Notes under the pieces: model-generated
What the model was told of the DNA's origin: nothing
Databases searched by the model: none
The model's input: the letters and a program-made list of their open reading frames with translations, nothing else
Shown: positions 12,591 to 23,377 of the stretch, piece after piece
Layout of the letters: every line of letters starts with the position of its first letter
Position numbering within the stretch: position 1 is the stretch's first letter
NCBI GenBank assembly: GCA_047967505.1
Contig: CM106541.1
Length of the DNA: 64,000 bases
Direction: 5' to 3' (one strand)
DNA from: Dipteris shenzhenensis
Lineage: Eukaryota > Polypodiophyta > Polypodiopsida > Gleicheniales
Program-made: the position numbers and the translations under genes

Positions 12591-12779
12591 GTCCCCTTGC
12601 ACATTATATAGCTTTGGAGTTTATGGTTTTTAGTGGAAAGTCGAGGAGGACAAAGCCTCAAGGAAATGAAGAGGATGCTAGAGAAAATTTCCATCTTGAT
12701 CCTCCCACACTAGGGGGAGTATATTTTTATTTTTTGGGTAGCTAATCAAGCTATAGCATGCTATGAATCGGCATCCAAG

Positions 12780-14540
12780 ATCTACTTCCTGTCATTCAGC
12801 ATTTTGAGATGCTCTTGCCACAATGGGCACTCGGCCTTGGTGTGGTTTTTGTCACAGAAGAAACGTCTTTTGGCCCTTATACCTTTGTTTTTATTATTCT
12901 TCCCCTTGTTATTTACTTTGCTCGAGCCTCGACGGCTTCCCATCTTTAGGGTTGGTATCAGTCAACACTTCACATCTGCACTCCGCTTCTTAGCATATTA
13001 GAACTTGGATTTGTTGTGACCATACTTGGTGCATGCTTTGCAGTACTTTGTTGGGCATTCATCCTCGATATGTCCTTTCTTAGAAGATTTGTTGCACCAT
13101 TTCTCATTTGAGCTAGGTTTCTCCCAGAAACCCATTCCCTTCATAGCTTTCTTAAGAGTGGACTTCAATTTGTCCTACTTTGGTGATGCTATCTCGTCAT
13201 TGCTCGTACTCTCCTGCTTCTTGATCTTAGACTTGGCTCCACTACTCTTTTTCAGAGCTACTGCTTGGTTTAGCAGGTCTTCAAGAGTTTTAGTCGGATT
13301 GACCATTTATGGTAACCGTATGTCCACCTAAGGATAGCTTGAGAAAAGCCAAGCATGCAATGATTCATCGTTTGAGAGCTCACATCCTCAAGACAAAATC
13401 TTGGATTGACTTGCCTTCCTTTTGTTTAAGATCTCTTAACTCGGTGCAAACATCCTCCTTGTTGATTTCTTGGTTGAAGTGTTTCAAAAAGTCCTCAATC
13501 ATGTGTTGCCAATCTTTGAAATAGCCAATTGGGAATTGATTGTACCATCTTTGAGAACTTTTTACTAGAGTGCCGGTTAAGTAATACATATACTCCTCCT
13601 TGGTCTTGGCACCATTGATGTGGCAGATCTATAGAAAACTCTATAGATGACTGTACCGGTCTTTATTGTTGGTTCCTTTGAAATCCTAAAATTTCACTTT
13701 GATTGGAGTAGCCATCTTTGTCTTGGCAGCCACTAGTTCGGGTTCCATCAGATATTATTCATAATAAAAATGATGGCCACATCAACACACATGAATGTGC
13801 TTGTGTTCATGACGGCAACCTGGAGCAGGTGGCTCTTGAGGCGGGTACACATTTGTTGGTCCACCATGTAGGCGCTCGACGTTCCTCCCGATCTGTGCCT
13901 TGTAGTTTTAGTTTTGCTTCGCCTCACGTATGTGATGGTGCATGACTGGAAACTCAATACCTTGGCAATGGGGTAGAAGGGCTTAGTGCTCAGTGCCTTG
14001 GTATTGCTCTTTGTCGTGTACCTTGGCTAGCTTCTCTATCTGAATCTCGACCTTGATCATGGTCCCATTCCTGCTCCACCTCTACCTCATGGCTAGGTCT
14101 TCTTTGTTGTTCCCGGTCTGAAGCTTCAGTCTAAAGCTCACCTTGCTTCAGTTCCAAACATGTGTCCTTCCTGGAGAGACCTAGACACAAGGCTTGGTCT
14201 AGGAACTTGTTCATCAGCTTCTTTAGGAACGAAACTCTCTATGGATAATTGCTCAGATTCTTCTAGCCAACGCTTGAAGGTTGCATCATGATGGAAACCT
14301 TGGGTCAATTTGGACACCTTTAGTCTCCAGAATCCAACACTCTATGTCCATGGCCAGGTCTTCGTGCACCTTGAGCTCTCCGAAGCAGGTGATGTCCTCC
14401 TGATTCTCAGGATTATCAATGTCTAGCTCTCGGATTTCATTGTAGTTCGCTAGTCTTGCTCGTGCCAATCTCCTTGTCCTCCTTAGTGCAGGTGCTCTGG
14501 CAGCATATTGTTGTATTTACTTCGAGCATGTACCAGACAT
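12780..14540 (-). pseudogene. gypsy gag remnant, minus strand
   Basis: The likely start is the ATG at 14538-14540 (MSGTCSK then a stop). The central retrotransposon gag domain is clear at 13720-13290: KF*DFKGTNNKDRYSHL, then TKEEYMYYLTGTLVKSSQRW and DWQHMIEDFLKHFNQEINKE, ending in CTELRDLKQKEGKSIQDF. Further down, the two-knuckle region reads WCNKSSKKGHIEDECPTKYC followed by KACTKYGHN (near 13095-13010), and later FCDKNHTKAECPLWQ (near 12855-12810). Some cysteines are lost and stops are frequent. An LTR of fitting orientation lies just upstream (14815-15720). Confidence 0.75.
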
Positions 14541-14814
14541 CTCATAATGCCTGTATGATACGTAAGGTTGCCTTGGAGCACTCTTAAGTCCAGACATTGG
14601 TTGTCAAGCAGGTCTGCAGAATTCTGCAATCATGAGACGACACTCAGAGATATCTTTTGAAATAGTGTGCATGACCAAGTAATTGTCACAGTTTGTTACT
14701 TGCCAACATAAATTGTTGCTTGGATAGGTCCATTCTCTTGTCCCTCTCTTTAGCTCACTCCACTAAATTCCCCACTCATCGTTTAGCACGACAACAATTC
14801 CCAATATAGCCAAA

Positions 14815-15720
14815 TGTTGATGTTTGGTACCTCAATGCCCGTGACTTGGTTGCAAAGTTATGTCAGGAACTAACGGGGAAAGGGTTTGTGCTATGTGGGC
14901 AAAATCATATAAAGACAAGTGGAGAAGCATGTAGTTAATACAAGCAAGAAAATAAACAACCAATATATAAAAAGCCACTTGCATTAATGAAAAGGATAGA
15001 TCCAGTGCAAATAGTTAGTGCTACACAGACTGTCTAATGCCTCGACTCGAGACCGGGCACTCATTCAAGCAACAGGATGACTTACCACTTACAAAGACAA
15101 TAGAACAAGGGGGACTATCTTCCCTTCACTACAATGATTCACTTTATAGTTTAGATGTCCCCTTCTACCAGATGGTATTACTAACCACACTCTTATTGGA
15201 CCATCTACTTGGCAACTTGATGCCTGTCCTTGCCATTCGGAGTCTTTCGCTGCTTGGAAGTTCTTGCTACTTGTTGGTCGCTCATTGGGGTAATCAGGGT
15301 ACCTTGTTGTCTACTACTTGGGTTAGGTCTTGGTTGACTAGGGGACAACACACCAATGTATTGTTTCCTTACGAGTTGAATCCTCTACAGTGCCGCTCCA
15401 TGACAAATAATGGGCACGTCAAATATTTTATGCGGGAAGTGTATCTCTAATGCTTTGCTCATGATAATGTGCCTTTTAAGTGCCCCAACTGATCTGTAAA
15501 GACCCTACGGTTGTCCACGAGATTGGATACCTAGACACATCGGATAGGGTTGGCAAGGGTGCGTGCCATGGCCGGACGAGATTCCTACAAACTCTGTTAT
15601 GAGCTGGAGTTCCGACCCAGCATCAATGCAAGGTTGCCGCTACTGCCACCGTAGCTGCATCTAGAAAGGCAATTGCAGTGCATTGGCAAGCATCTCATTG
15701 GCTAGCCTAAAACATCAACG
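14815..15720 (-). mobile_element. LTR (906 bp), minus-strand gypsy element
   Basis: The segment begins TGTTGATGTTT and ends AAACATCAACG, an 11-base terminal inverted repeat with one change in the last base, which turns the canonical CA end into CG. It lies immediately upstream, in minus orientation, of the gag remnant starting at 14540, as a 5' LTR should. Sequence just inside (minus-strand TTTGGCTATATTGGG) occupies the PBS position but I cannot match it to a tRNA. No second LTR was found, so the 3' end was lost or lies in unrecognised sequence. The 137-codon open frame inside it (15037-15450) is treated as chance. Confidence 0.65.
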
Positions 15721-16152
15721 TTTGGAGGGCAGGTGGTGTGAACCCAGCCTAATAAACAATTTGAAGTATCTTCAGTGGGCCTGCCAAGGGGTGTGTCTTT
15801 TTTAAGGTTTAATTTGTGGTGGATGTAGCCCATAGATATGTTTCTATTGTTCTATACAGCAAGGAGTGGTCTGATTAGTACACGTAATTACTGCCTAAAG
15901 AAAAACACAGGGATAATTCATAACAACAGGAATCAAGGTAAATAGAGATTTTGCTTCCAACCCTTACAATCGCTATTCATAGCAATATATGAGGGAGAAT
16001 CTTAACTAATTATGGTATTCTCCTCATATACCCGTAATCCCTATCTTGCTAATTATGAAAATGGAACACCTTAAAAAAGAAATCATTATTTCAAGAGTGT
16101 GAATCATTATTATTTAAAAAAGCAATTAGTATTTCTGAATCTTACAAGGGTA
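15721..16152. other. anonymous sequence, possibly start of organelle insert
   Basis: No gene recognised. The mitochondrial insert may begin within this interval, since cox3-like sequence starts at about 16153. Confidence 0.4.
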
Positions 16153-16344
16153 AACATCGTCTCGGAGGTCATGTCCCTCTTAGCCTTTTTTCAAGCTTTC
16201 TTTCATTCCCCCTTGGTACTCACAGCAGAGATCAGAGCTATTCGGCCCCCCAAAGGAATTCAGGTTTTAAATCCTCGAGGAATTCCTCTTCCAAATACCC
16301 CTACTCCCCCTACTGTAGCTTTATCTGTTGGCATAACACAGCCT
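16153..16344 (+). pseudogene. cox3: mitochondrial cox3 fragment in the nucleus
   Basis: About 64 codons match cytochrome c oxidase subunit III around its conserved core: NIVSEVMSLLAFFQAFFHS, then EIRAIRPPKGIQVLNPRGIP. In the finished plant protein these positions read I-V-S-E-V-M-F-F-F-A-F-F-W-A-F-F-H-S and G-I-W-P-P-K-G-I. The S, L, P and R differences are those expected of unedited C-to-U sites. Two tryptophan positions read Q (CAG), which fits an unedited CGG that later suffered CpG decay in the nucleus. The gene breaks off after about 16344 into unrelated sequence. COX3 is part of complex IV; this piece cannot be functional. Confidence 0.85.
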
Positions 16345-16461
16345 ACACTATTTGTTCGCACAGGGGTGCATAGTGCTCCAACATGTCATCGTATTAAAAG
16401 CTACCTCCTCCCGGGGCCTAAACCTAATGGCTCAGGAGGCAAAAGCCTACATTACCCATCA

Positions 16462-16657
16462 TTTATGCTCTGTTTCGAAATGAACGTCCCACATACATTA
16501 TTGAAATATGATCTGTTGTATAACAACTTCCTCAATGGCAGTCTCATCGATGGAAAGTAGGACCCATAGAAACTGAAAGTCGGAATTGGATGTTATATCC
16601 CTAACTACATAAGATCGTCCAGTTTCTATGGGTCCTACTTTTTGTCGGTGAGACTGC
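16462..16657 (+). repeat. long hairpin: left arm, loop and inner right arm
   Basis: The left arm is about 16462-16576, the loop about 16577-16618, and the inner part of the right arm is 16620-16657. The 38 inner bases pair with four transitions. The rest of the right arm lies beyond the retrotransposon at 25405-25487. The full arms are about 115 bp. The outer end of each arm fades at TTTATGC/GCATAAA, with no recognisable target duplication. Confidence 0.85.
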
Positions 16658-18705
16658 TGTGACGCCAAAATTTGATATTTTTAACTTGGCATTGATATTG
16701 TTTTTCTCTATGTTTGATAAGGGTTTGAGTATCAAGTGATAGCCTAGCAGCTCTCACTTATTTCTATTTTGTATGATATTGTATGGGATCGAGAGGATGA
16801 GTGGAATGGCTCATTGTAAATACCATAGGTATGAATTATAAATACCTTGGTATGGGGTGAGAGTTATTTGTGTATGGGATATTATGAGTTTTTTAGAAAA
16901 TAGGAAGAGCGAGTCATATAAAGAGGTGGGCTCATGTCCATGTGTTCCAATAATATAAGAGAGGCCACATGCCAAGCGTGTGGAAGGCATGTGGAGGAGT
17001 GTGAAGTCAAGAGGAATCCTTCTAGAACTCCTATGTGGAATAAGGAGGATGTGGACATGTGGAAAAGAGAGGGTCCCTATGGGCTCCATGTGAGGAGACT
17101 CTTGACTTTCTCAATATTTTAAGAGTCTTGAGCATCTTTTGATGGGACACATGGCAAGAGTAGCCAAAAAGGACATGGATGGTGACATACATGCTGGGTA
17201 AAGGAATCTACAGGCAGCAATTGTAAATGGGTGAAGGAGGGTAACAAAATCTCTATAAAGGAGCCCTCCTCTCCCTTGTTCATCAATCTCTTCCACCATT
17301 AGGCCTCATGTTGCTATAGCTCTAGTCTCCCCAAGCCTCTTCCATGAGCCTTCTCTCCCTCTTGTAGATATTCTCTTATGTAGACTCTTGAGTCCATCTC
17401 TCTCTAGTTTATTCTCTCTCAATGAGTAGTCTTGGAGCTTCCGCTCCCTCTTGTATGTATGAAACCTCTTCTTCTCCCTTGTGTTTATAGTGTTGGAGTG
17501 GATTCTCACTCTATTTGTAATGAAGGTCACTTCAGGTTCTCTCTCTCTTGAGCGTCTCTTCCCTTTTCTTTCTTTCAAAGCCTTAAAAGTTCTTTCTATT
17601 CGGCTGCTCACTATGCACACATGGTCCATTTGTTTCCTGAGCCACCATGTAAGCTTCTTCCCCTCTTCTAGGCAAAATCCATGAGGGGTGGATCGTTGAT
17701 GAAGGTGGAGTCTTGAGGGAGCATCCTACTCAGGCGAAATTAGCCTAGGTGGAGGGCAGTTTTCATGACAGTTTGACCCCCTGTTAGTGTTTTACTCATA
17801 ACTTTGTGCTCGATAGTCCGATTGTAATGAAATTCATATCAGCGTGAAGTATTTTCAAGGCGCATGTTCATATGTGATCAAATCTTGAATCAGATACTAC
17901 TGCAAAAAGTTATGAGTCTCTGTGTCTAACAGTCTGTTTTTATGACAGTTTTTACCCCCGTCTAGTAAATTGTCCATAACTTTTTGGCCGCTTCTTTGTT
18001 TCTTATAAAACTATATCAGCACGAAGCTCTCTTTAAGGCGCATGTCTCTATGTTCTTAGATCTTGAATCAGATACTGCTGCAAAATGTTATGAGTCTCTA
18101 TGTTTGATAGTCTGTTTTCAAGATAGTTTTTACCCCCTTCCAGTAAACTGTCCATATCTCTTCAACCGTCTGTCTGTTTTCAATGAAATTTATATCAGCA
18201 CAAAGCCCATCTCAAGGCGCATCTCTTTGTGTGCTTGACTCTTTGATATCATGTCTTTACTAAAAGTTATAGGCCTCTGTGTCTAATGATAGTTTGTAGA
18301 GTGTTTTGAGCTAAGTGTAAAGGTGTCTATGAAGGAGGTGCAATGTTTCCTCGGAATCTACCCATCCGACCTAATCAGCCTCTTCAAACTCCTTAATATA
18401 TATTAGTTCATGTTATGTTGAGCCGCAAGATCTTCTTTCAACAACTCTTCTCTTTGGCGTAGACCGGCTCGCTGGGATTATGGCCTCTGCTGATCCTTTC
18501 CTTCTCCCTATGCTTGATTACAACATCACTTGGGATGTTACCATCTTCATTCTCATCTGAGGGAGGAAAGTATGGTGTGGTATCTTAGCATAAAAGCTTT
18601 TTTCTAATATCCCATTCTCAATGATAAATATCTTTGGATGTCAGCTCGAAAGCAGCAGGAAGTGAAGAGGTGCGTGAAGTTTATTACCCCCAACTTCATG
18701 TCACA
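16658..18705 (+). repeat. 5' LTR of Tat element
   Basis: 2048 bp, starting TGTGACGCC and ending GTCACA. It contains three degenerate repeats of about 178 bp (17758-18295). A promoter is expected in the U3 region, but I could not place a TATA box with confidence. It differs from the 3' LTR by scattered transitions and a few short indels. Confidence 0.93.
17758..18295 (+). repeat. three ~178-bp degenerate repeats inside the LTR
   Basis: Each unit carries CATGACAGTTT(GACC/TTACC)CCC, CCATAACTTT, a TATATCAGC(A/G)(C/T)(A/G)AAG core, CAAGGCGCATGT and AAAGTTATGAGTCTCTGTG in the same order. The same array lies at about 24487-24995 in the 3' LTR, where two short deletions remove 12 and 22 bases, and more divergently at about 59490-59825. 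Confidence 0.85.
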
Positions 18706-18710
18706 TCTTT

Positions 18711-18728
18711 TGGTGGAGACGCCGGGTA
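18711..18728 (+). other. primer binding site
   Basis: TGGTGGAGACGCCGGGTA starts five bases after the 5' LTR. It has the form TGG + discriminator + 7-base acceptor + CCGGG expected of a tRNA 3' end complement. The closest form I know is a tRNA-Ala-like primer, but which tRNA it is remains open. Confidence 0.65.
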
Positions 18729-19384
18729 CGTTTGGTATTGGATTCATCCCACCTTACTAAACGGTCTCGGGTGTACTTGATTGCATCTTATGCCTAGAAG
18801 AGGCATGTATTTTGATGAGATAAAGAAGATGCCTAGAAGAACTCCGTTAGAAGAGATTGTAACCCGTTTAAGAGAACTTGAAGATTGTGAAGGTGATGCT
18901 CAAGCTATTCGCACAGTCACCATGATCATATCCTTTATGTTTGCACTGTTGAATATGTTGGTGAATCGACAATGCCAGCAACAGGCACAATGATAGATTG
19001 GGGATTGTTCCATGCACTGGCAGCTTGGTGTGAAGAAGAGTTGAGTCTTTGGGTAGTTTTTGACTATAATAGTGGAGTGGTGATTCTTAATGCTTTCAAC
19101 TTCTTTTGCTATGAAAATGATGAAGAGTACAATATCTTGAAGCTTTTATGTGCACTTCCTATTGTGAGAAGGGTGATTCTAGAATGCATGTATACACAAT
19201 GTTTTCATGGTGCTGGTTGGTCACTTATTTTTGAAGATTTTGTTGAGGATCACATTGTGGAGGGTTTTCAACAAGTGGTTATGCATAATAAGTTGGTCTT
19301 GGTATACTAAGGCTCTGTGGGATCTTGTTCAGATCTTGTTTGGGATATTATTTGGATCTTGGTGTTTCCTTTTCGTGTTTCATC
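18729..19384 (+). other. Tat element leader with uncertain short ORFs
   Basis: Two open stretches (18781-18993 and 18972-19310) show no domain that I recognise. They may be 5' untranslated leader or an eroded gag N-terminus. Part of this leader (19051-19112) is duplicated at 5862-5925. Confidence 0.5.
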
Positions 19385-21154
19385 ATGGTGAAGATTCCAG
19401 TGTTTCGAGGGACCCAAGGGGAAGACCCAGAGTCTTATCTTTGGGATTTTGTTCGAGGATGCCGGCTTTCTGGATGGTCCATGAAGGATCGGGCGGAGAT
19501 TTTACCTGATTTTCTTGAAGGTGTAGCCTTGAGTTGGCATGAGACCATGCCAGACTCTACCAAGGAGGACTGGGACCAAGTGGTGGCAGCAATGAAGCAG
19601 AGATTTGGGGCAGTGGAGTCGCCAAATGCTTTGATGTTGCAGTTGGACCGGTTCTATCAAGGAGAGGGTGAGTTGGTCTCTGCGTTGGCAATCCGATATG
19701 AAACTTTATGGACAAAGTATGAAAGGGCAGCTTTGCGAGCTATGGCATCGGCATCATCGGCCCCTCAAAGTCTCTCAGGGATGGAGCACTTAAAGATGAG
19801 CAAATTTGTTATGGCTTTGGAGCCTCGTCTTCGCTCAAAAGTAATGAGTAAAGATCCAACAACATATGTGGAGGCACTTCACATTGCGACCAAGAAATAA
19901 GCTTCTCTAAAGATCGAATCCTCTTTTGTGTCTTCAACAGCTTCAACTTCTAAGGTGGAGGTAATGGGCACTCCTCAGGTACCAAAGTCCTCTGAGTTAG
20001 ATCATAATATCTCCCAATTGATGGCAGAGTTTCCTGATTTGAAATTGCATTTGGTTAATGCACGACAACCTAGAGCACCAAAGAGTGAAGATAGGCCTCG
20101 AGATAGGAGTGGGGTCACTTGCTATGAATGTAATGAAAAAGGTCACTATCGCGAGTGTCCTAGATTGAGAAAGAAAGAAGAAAAACAAGTATCTTTGTTA
20201 GAAGCTTCTTCAGGGGATGAGGAAAGAGAGGTAATGATGGCTAAACGGGGGCGTGGTAAAGGAAAAGAAGAAGAAGAAAGCAAGGAAGAAGTAGATGAGG
20301 AACATCAGGAAGAGGAACACCGTAGTAAGAAAAAGAAGGCATCTAGAAGGAGAATTAGCCAGTCAGACTTTCCTTTAGGACAAGGAATTGGAAGCTATGA
20401 CTTGTTGTCCGACCTTAAAGAAAAGGAAGCTCATATCACCTTTGGTCAATTACTTGCTTTGTCTTCAAAACTACGAAAGGAATGGGGAAAACTAGCAAGC
20501 ACAAGAGTGTCAAAGAAGAAAAAGAAGAAAAGTGCCATTCCTGTTGTTCAAAAGGTAGATATAGATGTTGGTGATGATGTACCTATGGTTGATGTGATCA
20601 TTGATGGTCAAGTGATTTCTAATGTGTACATTGATGGAGGTGCATCGATTAATGTCATGAGTGAGAAGACCATGATAGATGCTAATTTAAAATACTCTAT
20701 TACTACCTCTCCTTATCGCATCAAATTGGCTGACAACACTAGGGTTAAGACCTTGGGAGTTGTGAAGAATCTAGAAGTGGATGTATGTGGAATTTCTGTG
20801 CCGACTACTTTTCAGGTGATCCCTACCAAGCCAGATGCACGTGCCTATCCATTGATTTTGGGAAGGCCTTGGCTACGCAAGGTGAAGGCTGTTCAAAAGT
20901 GGGATACTGGAGAATTGATTTTGCAGGGAAATGATAAGAAGGTGCGCTACAACATCAGAAGCCGCAAAAAGAAAGTTGTCAAGGAGGAGTCTTCAACATC
21001 AGAGAGTTCAAGCTTTGACTTAACCGATGAAGAAGAAGAGACAGCGTGTAGCTCCGAGGAGTCCAACTCAGAGGGTGAGGTGGAAGGAGTGGCCTTTGGT
21101 CTTTGTCTTGGTGCTGATCGGGATGAGTCAGGAAGGAACAAGGTGGTGGTGTAA
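19385..21154 (+). pseudogene. Tat element gag-protease
   Basis: The gag start is taken at MVKIPVFRGTQGEDPE, typical for plant gypsy Gag. The capsid domain runs WDFVRGCRLSGWSMKDRAEI ... LSWHETMPD ... MKQRFGAV, then a single TAA at 19899 (probably from CAA) interrupts the frame, which continues openly from there to 21154. The zinc knuckle CYECNEKGHYREC is one residue short of C-x2-C-x4-H-x4-C, consistent with a 3-base deletion. A lysine- and glutamate-rich linker follows. The protease shows YIDGGASINVM near 20632 (the usual D-S/T-G triad has Gly in second place) and LILGRPWLRK near 20855. Gag forms the particle and the protease would process Gag-Pol. Confidence 0.88.
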
Positions 21155-22172
21155 GAAGATCCTGTAGAGACACTTCATATGGAGGATGTGGAGCACACTA
21201 AACGATGCCAACGCAATGAAGAGCTTCTTGGTGATTCTCTATCAGGTAGTGAGAAGCTCCAGTACCTAGATATGCTAGATGATTTTCCATGTCTCTTTGC
21301 AACAAGCTATTCACAGGTTTGACCAGTCTCTCTTGTGGAGCACAAGATCAAGTTGAAGCCAGAAAGCAAGCCAGTTGTGCAACGCTTAAGGCGATTGGGG
21401 GTGATCCAAGCTTAGGCACTAAAGAAAGAGGTAACACAACTACTTGAGGCGGGATTCATCTTTCCTGTTGATGATTCAGAATGGATATCTCCTGTAGTTG
21501 TCACACCAAAGAAAGGAAATAAGTGGCGAGTTTGTGTGGACTTTCATCCTTTGAATGCATGCACTAAGAGGGATCATTTTCCTTTGCCATTCCAAGATGA
21601 AATACTAGACCAAGTAGCAGGGCATGAGACGTATTCTTATGTGATGGGTATTCTGGGTACTTTCAAATTCGTATTCGGGAGGAAGATCAAAAGAAAACAT
21701 CATTTGTCACACCTTGGGGAGTTTTTGCTTACAAAGTGATGCCTTTTGGGTTGACCAATGCACCAGCTATATTTCAAAGGTTCATGAGTCAAGTCCTGGA
21801 GCCTTACTTGGGAAAGTTCATACAGTTGTTTTTGGATGATTTTTGCATTTATTCTCGGTGCATAGATCACATGGAGAAGTTAAAGATGGCCTTAGCTAGG
21901 ATTGATGAAGCAAAAGGGTGTCTAAATCCTAGCAAGTGTCATTTGGCTCAAACAAAAGTAGTCTTGTTGGGGCATATTGTGTCTGAATAAGGCCTGCAAA
22001 TGGATCCTGACAAGGTTCAAGCAATCATGGCATTGCCAAGTCCTGAGAGTGTCACTGGTGTTCACAGAATTCTAGGAAAGAGCAAGTATTATCAACGCTT
22101 TTGTGATGATTTCATAGAGATAGTGCATCCCATGAACTTGTTGACAAGAAAAGGAGTTTCTTCCAATGGGGT
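21155..22172 (+). pseudogene. Tat element reverse transcriptase
   Basis: RT motifs occur in order: EHKIKLKPESKPVVQRLRRL (stop just upstream), WISPVVVTPKKGNKWRVCVDF, then a frameshift near 21650 hiding GYFQIRIREEDQKKTSF. They continue with [20 protein letters not shown] and the palm motif LFLDDFCIYS (both Asp present), LNPSKCHLAQTKVVLLGHIV, a TAA stop, then MDPDKVQAIMALPSPESV and KYYQRFCDDFIEIVHPM. RT copies the element RNA into DNA. Stops at about 21319 (TGA), about 21413 (TAG) and 21988 (TAA) make this copy inactive. Confidence 0.9.
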
Positions 22173-23326
22173 GTGGAGCAACAAGAGTCTTTCCAGCAAC
22201 TTAAGGAGGCCATGAGTAAGGGCCCAATATTGAAGCCCCCTGATTGGTCTCAAGACTTTTATGTAAATCCAAGTGTATCTTTGCATTCAGTTGGTGCTGT
22301 ATTGCTACAAAAAGGAGAGGCAGGTAGAATGCAACCCATCTATTATGCCAGCCGACAGCTTACAGATGTGGAAACAAGGCATGAAGAAATGGAGCAGCAA
22401 GCTCTCTCTTTGGTGTTTTCAGTCAGAAAGTTTCGCTCCTATTTATTACCTCGACCATTTTTCTTCCTTACCTCTCAGTCTATATTAGCATATCTAGTTC
22501 GCAAGCCTAATCCTGGGGGGAGATTTGCAAAATGGTTGTCAGAGCTTCAAGAGTTCTCTTTCTCTTTTGTCACTGAAAATACCACTAGGTCCACTATGGC
22601 AGATTTGCTCACAGGATGGGAGGATCTAGGAGAAGAAAAGAAATGTAAGGAGAACATTGAAGATGAAAGGGATACACCACCAACAGCTTTTGTTTTGTAT
22701 TTTGATGGGGCTTTTATTCCTTCATACCAACAAGGAGCCGGGGGGATACTTTTGATGAATCCTGAAGGTCAAGAGGTATGGGCAAGAGGACAAGAGCTTC
22801 CAGGTATCACAACTGATAATGCAGCTGAGTATAATGCTTTGATTCTTGGTTTGGAGGGTTGTCTTCAAAGTCAAGTTAAAGAATTGGAAGTAAGAGGAGA
22901 TTTATAAAGCAAATGCAAGGGCATTATAGGACAAGAAGTCCTCATTTGAAGGAGCTTAATCAAAAGGCTATGGCACAATGTAGTCGCTTTGACTTTTGCA
23001 AGTTTGTTCATATAAACAGAAAAGAAAATCAAAGGGCAGATGAGTTAGCTAAAGCCATTGTAGTGCTAGACCGGGGGGTGGTTTCTTGGGTAGACACTGG
23101 ATGGCCAAAACTACAAGATGTTCAGCAATATGTGGAAGAAGGCATGTTTCCTCGACGGTTAACACCACAATGGAAGCAGAGATTGGTTACTTTTGGCCAC
23201 GCCTCCATAAGGATGTATATGAATGTCACGAATGGAACCTATCAGCTTGAGGATGTTGATGGCATGGTGATATCCGGATGCACCAATGAGTATCGCCTTA
23301 AATTCTTCTATGCTCGACCACCTTGA
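22173..23326 (+). pseudogene. Tat element tandem RNase H (gypsy type plus archaeal type); integrase lost
   Basis: The first RNase H (residues about 25-150 of the 22173 frame) reads FYVNPSVSLHSVGAVLLQKG and QPIYYASRQL. The usual catalytic Asp of Y-V-D-A-S is Asn here. The second (aRNH) starts at LYFDGAFIP (22695) and continues AAEYNALILGLEG, GD (frameshift near 22905), then MQGHYRTRSPHLKE and ENQRADELAKA, so all four acidic positions (D, E, D, D) are visible. The text then jumps from LTPQWKQRLVTF almost directly to NGTYQLEDVDG and RLKFFYARPP, which is the usual end of pol after integrase. No HHCC zinc finger or D-D-E core lies between. Confidence 0.88.
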
Positions 23327-23364
23327 GGGCCAGCAGACCCTCTCTATACTAGAGAGGATCTGCT

Positions 23365-23377
23365 GGGGGGGGAAAGG
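23365..23377 (+). other. polypurine tract
   Basis: GGGGGGGGAAAGG directly precedes the 3' LTR. This is the expected plus-strand primer site. Confidence 0.85.

Noticed and set aside
15037-15450. 137-codon open frame
   Set aside because: It lies wholly inside the 906-bp LTR and resembles no protein.
16420-16440. GCTCAGG motif like the Bpu elements of cycad mitochondria
   Set aside because: A single 7-base site is not enough and no family copies were seen in the insert.
17306-17629. 107-codon minus frame, repeated at 24038-24361 and in part at 58967-59251
   Set aside because: It is kept open only because it is part of the LTR copies; it is antisense to LTR R/U5 and has no domain.
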